From positions 620,001 to 684,000 of the forward strand of contig NC_015682.1 of the NCBI RefSeq assembly GCF_000215975.1: a DNA stretch of 64,000 nt, in the 5' to 3' direction. Under the pieces are notes generated by a model. That model saw nothing but the letters and a program-made list of their open reading frames with translations. It ran no database searches and had not been told where the DNA came from. This DNA is from Thermodesulfobacterium geofontis OPF15 (GTDB lineage: Bacteria; Desulfobacterota; Thermodesulfobacteria; Thermodesulfobacteriales; Thermodesulfobacteriaceae). Both the position numbers and the translations under genes were made by a program. Shown here piece by piece: positions 1-10,752 of this stretch (its first letter is position 1; every line of letters starts with the position of its first letter).

Positions 1-1
1 G

Positions 2-1276
<1,275 letters not shown>

Positions 1277-1278
1277 AA

Positions 1279-1935
1279 ATGTTTACAGGGCTGGTAGAGG
1301 GAATTGGGAAAATAATTTCTTTACAGCCTTACAGAGGAGGACTTCTTGCTGAAATTTCTGCTTCTTTTTCTTTAAAAGATACAGATGTAGGTGATAGCAT
1401 AGCTGTTGATGGAATATGCTTAACTATTACAGAAATAAAAGGTTCCACCTTTAAAGCTCACATTTCTCCTGAAACCTTAAATAAAACCACTCTTCGCTAC
1501 AAAAATTCAGGAGACTTTGTTAATTTAGAAAGAGCCCTTAAATTTGGGGATCGTTTGGGTGGGCACTTAGTTTCTGGACATGTTGATGGAATAGGGAAAA
1601 TTGTCTCTATAACTCCTATAGAAGATTTTTGGAAACTTGTTGTAGAAATACCTTCTGAATTTACCCCCTATCTTGTTAAAAAAGGCTCCATTGCTATAGA
1701 CGGAGTTAGCTTAACTATTAATGATTTTAAAAATAATCTTTTAGAATTTATGTTAGTTCCACACACACTTAAAGTTACTACCTTATGTTTAAAAAAACCT
1801 GGAGATTTAGTAAATATAGAAATAGATATGATAGCTAAAATGGTCTATAAATGGCTTTCTCCTTATCTGGAAAGTCTTGAGTCTTCCAAAAGGGCTCTTA
1901 CCTTAGAGTTTCTTAAAGAACATGGCTTTCTATAA
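1279..1935 (+). CDS. ribE: Riboflavin synthase, alpha chain
   Basis: Catalyses dismutation of two 6,7-dimethyl-8-ribityllumazine molecules to riboflavin. It opens with the family-typical MFTGLVEGIG and contains two lumazine-binding repeats, the first with DGICLTI and SGHVDGIG and the second with DGVSLTI. A longer in-frame reading starts at 1258, but the ATG at 1279 is chosen because it gives the canonical N-terminus and sits behind a GGAAGAAGGA ribosome site at 1261-1270. Length is 218 residues, normal for the family. The gene directly follows ahcY and overlaps the next gene by 14 bases. Confidence 0.95.
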   Translation: MFTGLVEGIGKIISLQPYRGGLLAEISASFSLKDTDVGDSIAVDGICLTITEIKGSTFKAHISPETLNKTTLRYKNSGDFVNLERALKFGDRLGGHLVSGHVDGIGKIVSITPIEDFWKLVVEIPSEFTPYLVKKGSIAIDGVSLTINDFKNNLLEFMLVPHTLKVTTLCLKKPGDLVNIEIDMIAKMVYKWLSPYLESLESSKRALTLEFLKEHGFL

Positions 1936-3010
1936 AGTTTACTCTCATTTATTTTCTCTTCTCGAAGAAGGAATTAAAAATGAAGTTTTCCCAGGTGCTA
2001 TAGCTGGAATTTCTATTTCTGGTTCAAGGTATATAGTAGGAAGAGGTTATAAATCTTTATTTCCTTTTTTAGAGCCTCTTGAAGATGAGGATCTTTTTGA
2101 TCTTGCTTCACTAACTAAACCTCTTGCTCTTGCCTACACTTTCATTTATTTATTATCTAAAAACCCCAAAATTGAGCTTTTTAAACCTATAGGTGAATAT
2201 ATAGAACTCAACTCATCCTTAGCAAGAATTCCTATTTTTAGATTTTTAAATCATACTTCAGGACTTCCTCCTTGGTATCCTCTTTACAAAGAGGTTAAAG
2301 AGCCAAAAGAGAATAATTTAGAAATATATATCCAAAAAATTAATGATTTACCCCTTGAATATAAACCTGGTGAAAAATGTGTTTACTCAGATCTTGGCTA
2401 TTACCTTTTAACTTATCTACTTGAAAAGGTTTATGAAAAGTCTTTTTCTAACCTTTTTGAAGAAGCAAAAAATATTATTCCTTTTAGTAAGAAAGCTTTT
2501 TTAGATTTTAACCCTTTAGAAAAAGGATTTTCTCAGGAAAAAATTGTTCCTACCTCAGTTTGTCCTATAAATAAAAAGATTTTGAGAGGTGTTGTAGAAG
2601 ATGAAAATACAAGAGCTCTTAAAGGAGTTTCTGGAGTTGCAGGACTTTTTGGGAATATTTACGAAGTTTTAGATATTTTAGAAACCATACTTAGAGCATA
2701 TAAAGGTGAAGTTAAAGAACTTTCTTATGACTTAGTTAAAGAATTTTTAGACTTTAGAGAAAAAGATTTTTCTTTTTCTCTTGGGTTTATGTTACAAAGT
2801 TATAATGGTTATTCAGCAACTGGGGGGGTTTTTTCTGATAAAACAGTAGGTCATCTTGGATTCACAGGATGTTCATTTTTTATAGATTTAGAAAAAGATT
2901 TTATCGTAGTTTTACTTACTAATAGAGTTTATTTTGGAAGGACTAACCAAAAGATAAAAGATTTTAGAGTAAAATTTCACACTTTACTAAGTTCCTTAGC
3001 TCTTAAGTAG
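1922..3010 (+). CDS. Serine hydrolase of the beta-lactamase/penicillin-binding family
   Basis: A 362-residue protein of the class C beta-lactamase-like (Pfam Beta-lactamase) family, which is mainly esterases and D-Ala-D-Ala peptidases. The catalytic SxxK is S63-L-T-K66, the tyrosine motif is Y155-S-D157 in place of YxN, and an HLGFTG segment near the C-terminus occupies the KTG position. No signal peptide is visible, so it is probably cytoplasmic. The start overlaps the end of ribE by 14 bases, implying co-translation. The 3' end overlaps the convergent proC. Substrate is unknown; antibiotic resistance should not be assumed. Confidence 0.8.
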   Translation: MAFYKVYSHLFSLLEEGIKNEVFPGAIAGISISGSRYIVGRGYKSLFPFLEPLEDEDLFDLASLTKPLALAYTFIYLLSKNPKIELFKPIGEYIELNSSLARIPIFRFLNHTSGLPPWYPLYKEVKEPKENNLEIYIQKINDLPLEYKPGEKCVYSDLGYYLLTYLLEKVYEKSFSNLFEEAKNIIPFSKKAFLDFNPLEKGFSQEKIVPTSVCPINKKILRGVVEDENTRALKGVSGVAGLFGNIYEVLDILETILRAYKGEVKELSYDLVKEFLDFREKDFSFSLGFMLQSYNGYSATGGVFSDKTVGHLGFTGCSFFIDLEKDFIVVLLTNRVYFGRTNQKIKDFRVKFHTLLSSLALK

Positions 3011-3795
3011 GCTTTATAAATTCCAGAAATTATTATTCCAGGAAGTCCTTTTTCATAAAATTCTTGCATAGCAGTAATTGTTGTTCCTGCTGGTGAAGTA
3101 ACCATGCTTTTTATTTCATAGGGATTTTTTCCTGTTTCAAGCATAAGTTTTGCTGTTCCAAAAACTGTTTGCAAAACAAGTTTTTCTGCTATGTATCTTG
3201 GTAGACCAGTTCTTACTCCTCCATCAATAAGGGCTTCTATAAAAAGGGCTACATAAGCAGGTCCGCTTCCAGAAAGAGAGGTAATTGCATCCATGAGATT
3301 TTCTTCTACTAATATAGTTTCTCCAATAGCTGAGAAAATAGTTTCTGCTATTTTCAAATCTTCATCAGTTGCAAAAGATCCTTTAGAAATACCACTTATA
3401 GCTTGATGAACTAAAGCACATGTATTAGGCATAATTCTTATTACTTTTGTTTGGGGAGGAAGTATCTTTTCATAAAAATTTATAGGGATACCTGCAGCTA
3501 TTGTGAGAATCAAATGTTTTTCGGTATTTATATATGGAGCTATCTCTTCTAAAACTTTTTTCATAACTTGAGGTTTAACTGCTAAAAGAATAAGCTCATT
3601 TTTTTTAACTACTTCTACATTTGATTTGGTAGTATTGATTTTGTAAGATTTTTCCAAGTATTTTCTTCTTTCTTCAACAGGTTCAGAAACAAGGATATTT
3701 TCAGAATTAAATAAATTCTTTTTAAGAAAGCCTTTTATAAGAGCTTCAGCCATTTGTCCTCCACCAATAATCCCTATTTTTTTAATTTCATTCAT
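2977..3795 (-). CDS. proC: Pyrroline-5-carboxylate reductase
   Basis: Last step of proline synthesis, reducing 1-pyrroline-5-carboxylate with NAD(P)H. The 272-residue protein starts with IGIIGGGQMAEALIKG, the dinucleotide-binding loop, and contains the family signature around SLSGSGPAYVALFIEAL and the C-terminal TSPAGTTITAMQ. The ATG is preceded by an AGGAGGA ribosome site just upstream (about 3799-3805). It is transcribed after the PiT gene with an 18-base gap and overlaps the convergent serine hydrolase by 34 bases at the 3' end. Confidence 0.96.
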   Translation of the reverse strand: MNEIKKIGIIGGGQMAEALIKGFLKKNLFNSENILVSEPVEERRKYLEKSYKINTTKSNVEVVKKNELILLAVKPQVMKKVLEEIAPYINTEKHLILTIAAGIPINFYEKILPPQTKVIRIMPNTCALVHQAISGISKGSFATDEDLKIAETIFSAIGETILVEENLMDAITSLSGSGPAYVALFIEALIDGGVRTGLPRYIAEKLVLQTVFGTAKLMLETGKNPYEIKSMVTSPAGTTITAMQEFYEKGLPGIIISGIYKAYLRAKELSKV

Positions 3796-3812
3796 AGCAG
3801 TCCTCCTCCTTT

Positions 3813-4754
3813 TTATAAAATTTTTAATACGATTTTAGTAATTAAAAAAGAAAGAGAAAAGGTAAGAAAAAGGGAAATTCCCCAATTTAAAATTATTTTT
3901 TTAATAAGCTCAAGTTTAACTGTTTTTAAACCTTTTGTCATTCCTACCCCAGTTATAGCTCCTATCATACAATAGGTAGTAGAAATAGGCATACCTAAGA
4001 GGGTAAAAGAAAAAAGAGTAATTCCTGCACTTATTTGGGCTACAAAACCTGAAAAGGGATCAAGAGGTGCAATTCCTTTACCTACTGTTTCAATAACTCT
4101 ATGGCTTAAAAGATAAGCTCCTAAAAATACTAAAAAAGAGGAAATAAAAAAGATTAGAAAAAAGTTTATGTAGATGTTAGAATAAATAAGAGGTCCAAGA
4201 ACTGTTGCTACTTCATTAGCTCCGGTATTGTAAGAAATAAGAGAGGCACTAATAAGTAAAAATATCTTTAAAAACCTTTCTATTTTAAAAAAAGCTAATT
4301 TTAAAAAGAATTTTTCAACAATTTTATAGAGAAAAAAGGATACAAAGAGAGCAGTGATAGGGGAGGTAATCCAGGACAAAAAAATTTTAATTAAAGAAAT
4401 GAAATTAATAGTAGAATTTTCTGCCAAGGCATTTCCAACAAGACTTCCTATAATAATTTGATGAGTAGAAAGAGGAAGTTTTTTCCAGTTAGAAAGAATT
4501 ATTAATATGGCAGAAATAAGAAAAGAAAAGCCCAATGTTTTGGAAGGGGTTTCTACTAAATTTTTGCCAACTGTTTCCATTACACGATCTCCATTTAGCC
4601 AAATTCCAAAAAATACAAGGATTCCAAAAAGAAAAATTGCTCTTTTTAGCTTTATAACACCTGCACCTATAGAAATACTTAAAGCATTACTTGCATCATT
4701 TGAACCTATAGCAAAGGCAATGAGAAAACTAGCTAAAAGAGCAAGTTCTCTCAT
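3813..4754 (-). CDS. PiT-family inorganic phosphate transporter
   Basis: Integral membrane permease that takes up phosphate (often as a metal-phosphate complex) with a cation. The 313-residue sequence is almost entirely hydrophobic helices and has the two PiT signature repeats: GSNDASNA near the N-terminus and the inverted counterpart NTGANEVATVLGP in the second half. It follows a DUF47 gene by 8 bases, the usual pairing for PiT systems. At 313 residues it is at the short end of the family, like archaeal and thermophile homologues. Confidence 0.9.
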   Translation of the reverse strand: MRELALLASFLIAFAIGSNDASNALSISIGAGVIKLKRAIFLFGILVFFGIWLNGDRVMETVGKNLVETPSKTLGFSFLISAILIILSNWKKLPLSTHQIIIGSLVGNALAENSTINFISLIKIFLSWITSPITALFVSFFLYKIVEKFFLKLAFFKIERFLKIFLLISASLISYNTGANEVATVLGPLIYSNIYINFFLIFFISSFLVFLGAYLLSHRVIETVGKGIAPLDPFSGFVAQISAGITLFSFTLLGMPISTTYCMIGAITGVGMTKGLKTVKLELIKKIILNWGISLFLTFSLSFLITKIVLKIL

Positions 4755-4762
4755 GATAGAAT

Positions 4763-5407
4763 TTATTTGAGACTAATGTCAAGAATATAAAGATAATCAC
4801 TTGCATCTTCAATTACATCACTAATTTTGACCAAAGCTTCTATAAAGTCAGAAATATTTTTTCCTTCCCAAAAATTAGTAATTTCTTTTTGACGAATTTT
4901 ATTTGTTAAATCAAGTTTTAATTCATCAACCTTTTTTTCATAGATTCTAATAGCTAAGTTTTTCTCTCTTAAATTATCTTTTTTTAAAAGAGATTCAAAG
5001 GATTTATATAAAATTTCAGCCATCTCAATATTAATATTAGCAATTTTTACTACATCATCTTTGATATCTTTATAAAAATCTTTATTAATATATCTAAACT
5101 CAAAAGCACAGGTTTTTAAAAAATCAAAGGCTTTTTCTGTTATTTCAATAAATGTACAGAGGTTAGGTCTTATATAAGGTAAGAAAGCCCCTTCATAAAT
5201 AGTGGAGATAATTTCTCTTCTTACAAAATCAGCCTCTCTTTCCAAATTTTCTATACAGTAACTTCTTTCTAAATCTTCAGTAAGTAAAAGGGTTTTCAAA
5301 CATTCTTGAGTAGAAATAAAGATTCTTAGATAATTCTGTATATTCTCAAGGGTTTTTTTCTCTAATTTCTCTCCGCCAAATATTTTTTCTAACATAAAAA
5401 ACTCCAT
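4763..5407 (-). CDS. DUF47 (PhoU-like) family protein, probable phosphate-uptake regulator
   Basis: A 214-residue, predicted all-helical cytosolic protein of the DUF47/PhoU-like family. Such proteins accompany PiT transporters and are thought to control them. Visible features are a charged helical N-terminus, alternating Lys/Glu helices and a C-terminal DVIEDASDYLYILDISL segment typical of DUF47. It lies one base after the CBS gene and eight bases before the PiT gene, so the three form one operon. A second possible start is the Met at residue 5. Confidence 0.82.
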   Translation of the reverse strand: MEFFMLEKIFGGEKLEKKTLENIQNYLRIFISTQECLKTLLLTEDLERSYCIENLEREADFVRREIISTIYEGAFLPYIRPNLCTFIEITEKAFDFLKTCAFEFRYINKDFYKDIKDDVVKIANINIEMAEILYKSFESLLKKDNLREKNLAIRIYEKKVDELKLDLTNKIRQKEITNFWEGKNISDFIEALVKISDVIEDASDYLYILDISLK

Positions 5408-5408
5408 T

Positions 5409-5807
5409 TTAAGTTTTAGCCCTTTCTATAAGGATATGATACATTATGTCAAAAAATGACACAACTCCTATAATTTTATTTCCTTCTTTAACAAATACTC
5501 TTGCAATATTATTTTTTTCCATAAGTCCATAAATATCTTCTATAGAGGCATCCTTAGAAACTGCAATAACAGGTTTCGAAGCTATTTCCCCTATTCTTAT
5601 TTTATGAGGGTCTAATTTTTTAGTAAGTACTTTAAAAATTATATTTCTTACTGTAACTACTCCATATTCATCTTTTTCATCTTTTGGTAAAACAAGAAGT
5701 GACCTTATTCTTCTATCGATCATTTTTTCTATAGCAGAATAAACTGAATCATCAGAAGAAATAGTTTCCAGTTTAGTATTCATAATTTCAGAAATCTTTT
5801 TTGACAT
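5409..5807 (-). CDS. Stand-alone CBS-domain pair protein
   Basis: A 132-residue protein made of two CBS domains (one Bateman module), seen as KISEIMNTKLETISSDDSV followed by RIRSLLVLP and a second repeat ASKPVIAVSKDASIEDIYGLM. Such modules usually bind adenosyl nucleotides. It heads the DUF47-PiT operon, so it may tie phosphate uptake to energy state; that link is inference. The ATG has a strong AGGAGGAGAG ribosome site. A TATAAT-like box on the minus strand (5854 to 5849) could be its promoter, though the -35 is poor. Confidence 0.82.
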   Translation of the reverse strand: MSKKISEIMNTKLETISSDDSVYSAIEKMIDRRIRSLLVLPKDEKDEYGVVTVRNIIFKVLTKKLDPHKIRIGEIASKPVIAVSKDASIEDIYGLMEKNNIARVFVKEGNKIIGVVSFFDIMYHILIERAKT

Positions 5808-5916
5808 CTCTCTCCTCCTAAAAATAAAGTTTGGTTTTAAAAATTATTATTATATATAATTTTCGGATAAATTAAAAGTTGTAAAAATGTAATTTTAGAA
5901 TATTTTAAAAACACTT

Positions 5917-7125
5917 ATGGAGATACATAAGCTTTTTGAAAAAGTTAAAGAATTGGTAAAATCTGCTGGTAGTGTACTAAAAGAGATGTATGATTCTACT
6001 TATGAAATTTATCATAAAGGTAAAATTGATCTTGTAACTACTGCAGATATTAAATCTGAGGAGGTTCTTAAAAAAGGTTTAAAAGAGCTTACTCCGGATA
6101 TTCCAGTAATTGGAGAAGAAAGTTTTTCAGAAAAAGAAAAATTTAAAAGTTCTTATTGTTGGATGGTTGATCCTTTAGATGGAACTACTAATTTTGCTCA
6201 TAATCTTCCTTGGTTTGCTATTTCTGTTGCCCTTTTAAAGGAAAAAGAGCCCATTTTAGGTATAATTTATAATCCCATAATAGATGAATTTTTTTATGCT
6301 ATAAAAGGAGAAGGTGCTTATCTTAATGAAAAACCTATTAAAGTTTCTACGAAAGAAAAACTCATTGATTCCCTTCTTTGTACAGGTTTTCCTGTTTCTA
6401 AAATTTTAGATTCTCCAGATCTTTTTATACCTCTTTTTGAAGAATTTATGAAAAGATGTCAAGGGGTGAGAAGATTTGGTTCTGCTGCTCTTGATCTTGC
6501 TTATGTTGCTTGTGGAAGATATGAAGGTTTTTGGGAACCTTATTTAAAACCATGGGATACTTCAGCAGGGGTTTTATTAGTTAAAGAAGCCGGAGGAGAA
6601 GTTACTGATTACTTTGGCAATCCCTACCACCCTTTTTTAAACACTATAGTTGCCTCTAACGGAAAAATTCATCAACAAATGATAGAACTTACTTCTAAAT
6701 ATCATCCTGAATATTATAAACCTCGTAAAAATCCTCTTCCTACAGTAGACATAATTATAGAAGTGGAAGATAAAATAGTGTTAATTTATAGAAAAAATTA
6801 TCCTTTTGGTTGGGCTATTCCTGGCGGATTTGTGGATTATGGAGAAACTTTAGAATCCGCAGCTATTAGAGAAGCTAAAGAAGAAACCAATTTAGATATA
6901 GAACTTCTCTATCTTTTAGGATGTTATTCAGATCCTAAAAGGGATCCGAGATTTCACACTATAACTACTGTGTTTGTAGCTAAAGGTAAAGGAGAACTCA
7001 AAGCTAAAGATGATGCAAAGTTAGCAAAACTTTTTAAAATAGAAGAAATACCATGGGACGATTTAGCTTTCGATCACGCTAAAATCTTAAAAGATTATCT
7101 TAAAAGAAAAAAATATGGAATATAA
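5917..7125 (+). CDS. Inositol monophosphatase-family / Nudix hydrolase fusion
   Basis: Two enzymes in one 402-residue chain. Residues 1 to about 255 form an inositol-monophosphatase-type Mg-dependent phosphatase with G66-E67-E68, the DPLDGT metal motif (85-90) and the second motif PWDTSAG with Asp214. Residues about 275-398 form a Nudix hydrolase whose box runs from Gly304 through Glu310 to REAKEET (318-324). The box Gly after EE is replaced by Asn325. No RBS is evident. The two domains read as a continuous frame, so this is a true fusion. Substrates cannot be told from sequence. The next gene overlaps its end by 11 bases. Confidence 0.9.
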   Translation: MEIHKLFEKVKELVKSAGSVLKEMYDSTYEIYHKGKIDLVTTADIKSEEVLKKGLKELTPDIPVIGEESFSEKEKFKSSYCWMVDPLDGTTNFAHNLPWFAISVALLKEKEPILGIIYNPIIDEFFYAIKGEGAYLNEKPIKVSTKEKLIDSLLCTGFPVSKILDSPDLFIPLFEEFMKRCQGVRRFGSAALDLAYVACGRYEGFWEPYLKPWDTSAGVLLVKEAGGEVTDYFGNPYHPFLNTIVASNGKIHQQMIELTSKYHPEYYKPRKNPLPTVDIIIEVEDKIVLIYRKNYPFGWAIPGGFVDYGETLESAAIREAKEETNLDIELLYLLGCYSDPKRDPRFHTITTVFVAKGKGELKAKDDAKLAKLFKIEEIPWDDLAFDHAKILKDYLKRKKYGI

Positions 7126-8083
7126 TACTTTGCTCAATTTATTTGAAAGGGAATTCAGAGAGAAGCTTAAAATTATAATAAGTAAAGTAGATGAAAAAAC
7201 AAAGGTTCTTTTGGAAGAATTTTTTAAAAATATAGAGTTAGAGATAAAGTTTGTAGAAGATCTTGAAGAGGTAGTAGAAATAATTTTGCAAGATCCCCTT
7301 TATCAAATAGTAATTTTTTCTCTTTCTGAAAAAAATAAAGATTTTTCAGCCTTTATAGAAAAGCTCAAGGACATAAGGGCTTATGTTAAAATATTTATTA
7401 TTATAGATTATTCTGAAGAAAAAGATTTAGGAAATTATTTTGAAGAAGGAGCAGATGAAGTAATATTAAAACCTTTTACTTTAAATGAATTTAAAGCAAG
7501 ATTTTTTAAATTGTTAAAAGAGCATTACTTAGATATAAAACTTCAGAAATTTATAGTGGAAGATCCTCTTACCCAAGTTTATAACAGAAGATATTTTGAT
7601 GAGGCAATAAAAGAGGAAATTTATAAGGCTTTAAGACAAGGATATCCTTTGAGCTTAATTATGATAGATCTTGATAATTTTAAATGGTATAATGATACTT
7701 TTGGTCATCAAGAAGGAGATAAACTTTTAAAAAGCTTTGGAGAAGTTTTATGGAAAAATGTAAGAAACAAAATAGATAAAGTCTGCAGATATGGAGGAGA
7801 TGAATTTGTAATTATTTTGCCTTATACTTTTTGGAAAAATGCGGTTTTAATAGCAGAAAGAATTTGCAAAGCCTGGGAAGAAAAAAAGGTTAGGTCCGTT
7901 ACTTTATCTATAGGAATAGCTCAATTAATCGAAAGGGGAAGTTTAGAAGAATCAATTTCAGATCTAATAAATAGAGCAGACAAAGCAATGTATTCTGCTA
8001 AAAAATTTGAAAAAAATGTTTGGGTAGTTGATAAGGAAACTTCTAAGCTATTTTTAAACGAAGAATTTCAAGGTGAGGGTTAA
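7115..8083 (+). CDS. Diguanylate cyclase (GGDEF) with degenerate receiver-like N-terminus
   Basis: The 322-residue protein has an N-terminal receiver-like domain (about 1-135) and a GGDEF domain (about 148-310). The cyclase domain has [12 protein letters not shown] at its start, the substrate/metal segment [12 protein letters not shown] (183-194) and an intact GGDEF at 227-231, so c-di-GMP synthesis is likely. The inhibitory RxxD site five residues upstream reads NKID, so product inhibition may be lost. The receiver part keeps K119-P120 but shows no obvious phosphoacceptor Asp. It is translationally coupled to the phosphatase/Nudix gene and overlaps the convergent RNase gene by 41 bases. Confidence 0.88.
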   Translation: MEYNTLLNLFEREFREKLKIIISKVDEKTKVLLEEFFKNIELEIKFVEDLEEVVEIILQDPLYQIVIFSLSEKNKDFSAFIEKLKDIRAYVKIFIIIDYSEEKDLGNYFEEGADEVILKPFTLNEFKARFFKLLKEHYLDIKLQKFIVEDPLTQVYNRRYFDEAIKEEIYKALRQGYPLSLIMIDLDNFKWYNDTFGHQEGDKLLKSFGEVLWKNVRNKIDKVCRYGGDEFVIILPYTFWKNAVLIAERICKAWEEKKVRSVTLSIGIAQLIERGSLEESISDLINRADKAMYSAKKFEKNVWVVDKETSKLFLNEEFQGEG

Positions 8084-10028
8084 CCTTTTCAATTTTTACC
8101 ATAATTTCATCCCCAGGATTTAAAATTCCTTTAAATCCCATAACTTCCCCTATTACATTATAATCAACTAAATATACCTTTGCTTTCTTATTTTGCACTT
8201 CTAAAACTAAACCCCTTAAGGGCTTGTCTTGCATATAGATTTTAAGATATTTTAGAAGAAAATACTTTATCCTTTTATTTTGAATTTGGGTAGCTCTTTG
8301 CAGATTTTCACTTAATTCTGGAAGTAATTTAATAATAACCTCTTCTGGTAAAGGTGATTTTTTAAGCAAAAAGGTTTTAAGTTGATACTGTATTAAAAGA
8401 TCTAAAAATCTTCTTATAGGAGAGGTCAATGTAGTATAGTATTCTAAACCAAGCCCAAAATGATAGGCTGGTGAGAGACGTAATTCTGATTTTGCTAAAT
8501 ATTTTAATTGCAGAAGTTTTAAGTAAAGATTTTCTTCTCTATTTTCTATTATTTCTAAAGGTTTTGGTTGAGAACGATAAATAGCAGGGATTTGATTTTG
8601 ATATAAAAATTCTGCAGCTAAAGTATTTACTAATATCATTGCTTCAGCAATTAGATGTCTTGAAGGAGTCATTTCTACCTTTTTTACAACAATTTTACCA
8701 TCTGGTCTTACTCTAACTTGAACCTCAGGTAAAAAGACTGCATAAAATTCCTTTTCTTCTCTTTTTTTCTTAAAATGCATAAAAATTTCATAAATTTTTT
8801 GCCAAAAAGGATCTTTTGTTAAGAGTTCATCTACCTTTTCATAGGTGAGTCTTTCTTTCACTTCTATAAGAGATAAAAAGGGTTCAAAGGAAAGAATATT
8901 GTAAGATTTATCTAAGGATATTTTAAAGGTTAGACTGCCTTTAAGTTCTCCCTTTTTCAGACTAAATTTTTCATGAGAAAGAGAAAAAGGTAACATAGGA
9001 TAAATTCCATCAGGAAGATAGAGAGTACAGGCTCTTTCCAATGCCCCTTCCCATAAAGCCGAACCTGGTTTTAAAAAGTCGGCTACTTCTGCAATATGAA
9101 CATAGAGAATATATTTATCTTCTTTTTCTTCAAAGCTTAAAGCATCATCAAAATCCTGTGTTTCTTCTGCATCAACAGTAACTGTATAAAGATGGGTAAG
9201 GTCTTCTCTTTCTTCTTTTGAGATCTCGGTTTTAACTATTAATTCAGCTTCTTTTAATTCTTTTTCTGAAAAGGAAGTTGGATAATGGGTTTTTAAAATT
9301 TCTAAATTTTCATCTTCATTAAAAATTTTAGCTTCTACAAGAAGGTTAAAAACTTTGTAAGGTTCAGTTATATTTAAGCGTTTTAAAACTTCATAAGCTA
9401 ATCTTCCAGAGGGAGTCTGGGTTTCCCAAAGCACATACTCCTTTAAAGCAGATATCCAAAAATCTATAATTTCTTGCGGGAAGGATTCTATATTTTTTAA
9501 CTGAAGAGCTTTTATAAATTCTTCTCCCTCACTTAATTTTTTCAGTTTTTCCAATTCTTTTTTTCTTTGAAGAATTAATCTTTCTACTTCTTCCTTAGAA
9601 ATTATTTGTAATAGGTTTGGTCCTTTTAATCTGAAATAAGTTCTATCTTCCAGAGCCTTTCTAACAAATCCTGCTATTTCATCTTCTGTAGGTATTCTTC
9701 CCAGAAGTAATTCTGCTGCATCTTTAATATGAATATCTTCTACTTCCTCTACTAAAATTTCCCAAATTTCTTCCAAATTAAATCTATTTTTTATTTCTTC
9801 TCTTTTTTCATTTTTTTCTTTTACAAGGGCTATAATTTGATTTAAGTCATTTAAAGGAGTAGGTTTTTCTTCAAAACAAACAAGAGACGAGAAATTTATA
9901 AGTTCTTCTTTCCCTGAGGGCAAAACAAGATGAAGTCTTTTTTCTTTAATATCCTTTATATAAGTGGTAATTATTTTTTCTTTATAAAAAATTTCTGCGA
10001 ATCTTTTTTTAAGATACTCAAGGTTCAT
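8043..10028 (-). CDS. RNB-domain ribonuclease (RNase II/R family)
   Basis: A 3'-to-5' exoribonuclease of the RNase II family by its RNB catalytic domain, recognised by DAEETQDFDDALS with clustered Asp residues that bind Mg, followed by YVHIAEVADFL, and by the downstream Arg-rich LTSPIRRFLDLL. The C-terminus (about 600-661) looks like an S1-type RNA-binding barrel. A TTG two codons earlier (10034) is possible, but the ATG at 10028 is preferred. It overlaps the end of hisA by 11 bases. The N-terminal 270 residues are helical and match no domain I can name, so assignment to RNase II versus RNase R is open. Confidence 0.85.
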   Translation of the reverse strand: MNLEYLKKRFAEIFYKEKIITTYIKDIKEKRLHLVLPSGKEELINFSSLVCFEEKPTPLNDLNQIIALVKEKNEKREEIKNRFNLEEIWEILVEEVEDIHIKDAAELLLGRIPTEDEIAGFVRKALEDRTYFRLKGPNLLQIISKEEVERLILQRKKELEKLKKLSEGEEFIKALQLKNIESFPQEIIDFWISALKEYVLWETQTPSGRLAYEVLKRLNITEPYKVFNLLVEAKIFNEDENLEILKTHYPTSFSEKELKEAELIVKTEISKEEREDLTHLYTVTVDAEETQDFDDALSFEEKEDKYILYVHIAEVADFLKPGSALWEGALERACTLYLPDGIYPMLPFSLSHEKFSLKKGELKGSLTFKISLDKSYNILSFEPFLSLIEVKERLTYEKVDELLTKDPFWQKIYEIFMHFKKKREEKEFYAVFLPEVQVRVRPDGKIVVKKVEMTPSRHLIAEAMILVNTLAAEFLYQNQIPAIYRSQPKPLEIIENREENLYLKLLQLKYLAKSELRLSPAYHFGLGLEYYTTLTSPIRRFLDLLIQYQLKTFLLKKSPLPEEVIIKLLPELSENLQRATQIQNKRIKYFLLKYLKIYMQDKPLRGLVLEVQNKKAKVYLVDYNVIGEVMGFKGILNPGDEIMVKIEKVNPHLEILRLKIA

Positions 10029-10746
10029 CAGCAATTTTTAGAGCATCTTTAAGATCTAAAGATCCTTCATAAAGAGCTCTACCTATAATTGCTCCAAAAA
10101 GACCCTTTTTTTCTAAATTTTTAAGATTTTTAATATCTTCTATAGTTGAAATTCCGCCTGCTATTATAAGGGGATGTGTTGAGACATCAAGAGCTTTTTC
10201 TAATCTTTCAAGTTCTAATCCTTGTTGTGTACCATCTCTTTCTATAAGAGTAAGAATAATAGCAAAAAGTTTAAGATCATTAAGTTTTTTAAAGAATTCT
10301 AAATAATCAATTTCAGATACTTCAAGCCAGCCTGAAATAGCAACTTTATTACCTTTCACATCTATACTAACTATTATCTGGTAAGGATATTTTTCTGTAA
10401 TTTCTTTTAGCCAATCAAAAGATAAGATAGCCTTTGTTCCAAGAATTACTTGAGAAATCCCATTTTTTAAATAAAAATAAATAGTGTCCTCATCTCTTAT
10501 ACCTCCTCCTACTTGAACAGGAACATGTAAAATTTTTGCTATTTCTACTATTAAATCTTTATGAATAGGTTTCCCTTCTTTTGCTCCGTCAAGATCAACA
10601 ATATGAATTCTTTTAGCCCCTTGCTTTTCAAAAAAGAGGGCATATTTTTTAGGATCTCCTCCATAAACCTTAACTTGATCATATTTTCCTTGGAACAATC
10701 TTACTACTTTATAGTTTTTTAAATCTATAGCAGGAATAATAAGCAC
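10018..10746 (-). CDS. hisA: Phosphoribosylformimino-5-aminoimidazole carboxamide ribotide isomerase
   Basis: Fourth step of histidine synthesis, isomerising ProFAR to PRFAR within a TIM barrel. The 242-residue protein opens with LIIPAIDLKNYKVVRLFQG, with catalytic Asp in AIDL, and carries HIVDLDGA, VQVGGGIRD and the C-terminal phosphate-binding AGGIST and GAIIGRALYEG. No other his genes are in the window. It lies six bases after a lipoprotein gene and overlaps the RNase gene, so it is probably co-transcribed with both. Confidence 0.95.
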   Translation of the reverse strand: MLIIPAIDLKNYKVVRLFQGKYDQVKVYGGDPKKYALFFEKQGAKRIHIVDLDGAKEGKPIHKDLIVEIAKILHVPVQVGGGIRDEDTIYFYLKNGISQVILGTKAILSFDWLKEITEKYPYQIIVSIDVKGNKVAISGWLEVSEIDYLEFFKKLNDLKLFAIILTLIERDGTQQGLELERLEKALDVSTHPLIIAGGISTIEDIKNLKNLEKKGLFGAIIGRALYEGSLDLKDALKIADEP

Positions 10747-10752
10747 TTTTAA

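Noticed and set aside
1922-3010. Antibiotic-resistance beta-lactamase
   Set aside because: SxxK and YSD motifs fit the broad esterase/peptidase branch; no signal peptide and no resistance context.
3754-3975. Open frame of 73 codons on the plus strand across the proC start and the PiT end
   Set aside because: Shadow of two well-supported minus-strand genes; composition (Lys/Phe/Ser-rich, no motif) fits an antisense reading.
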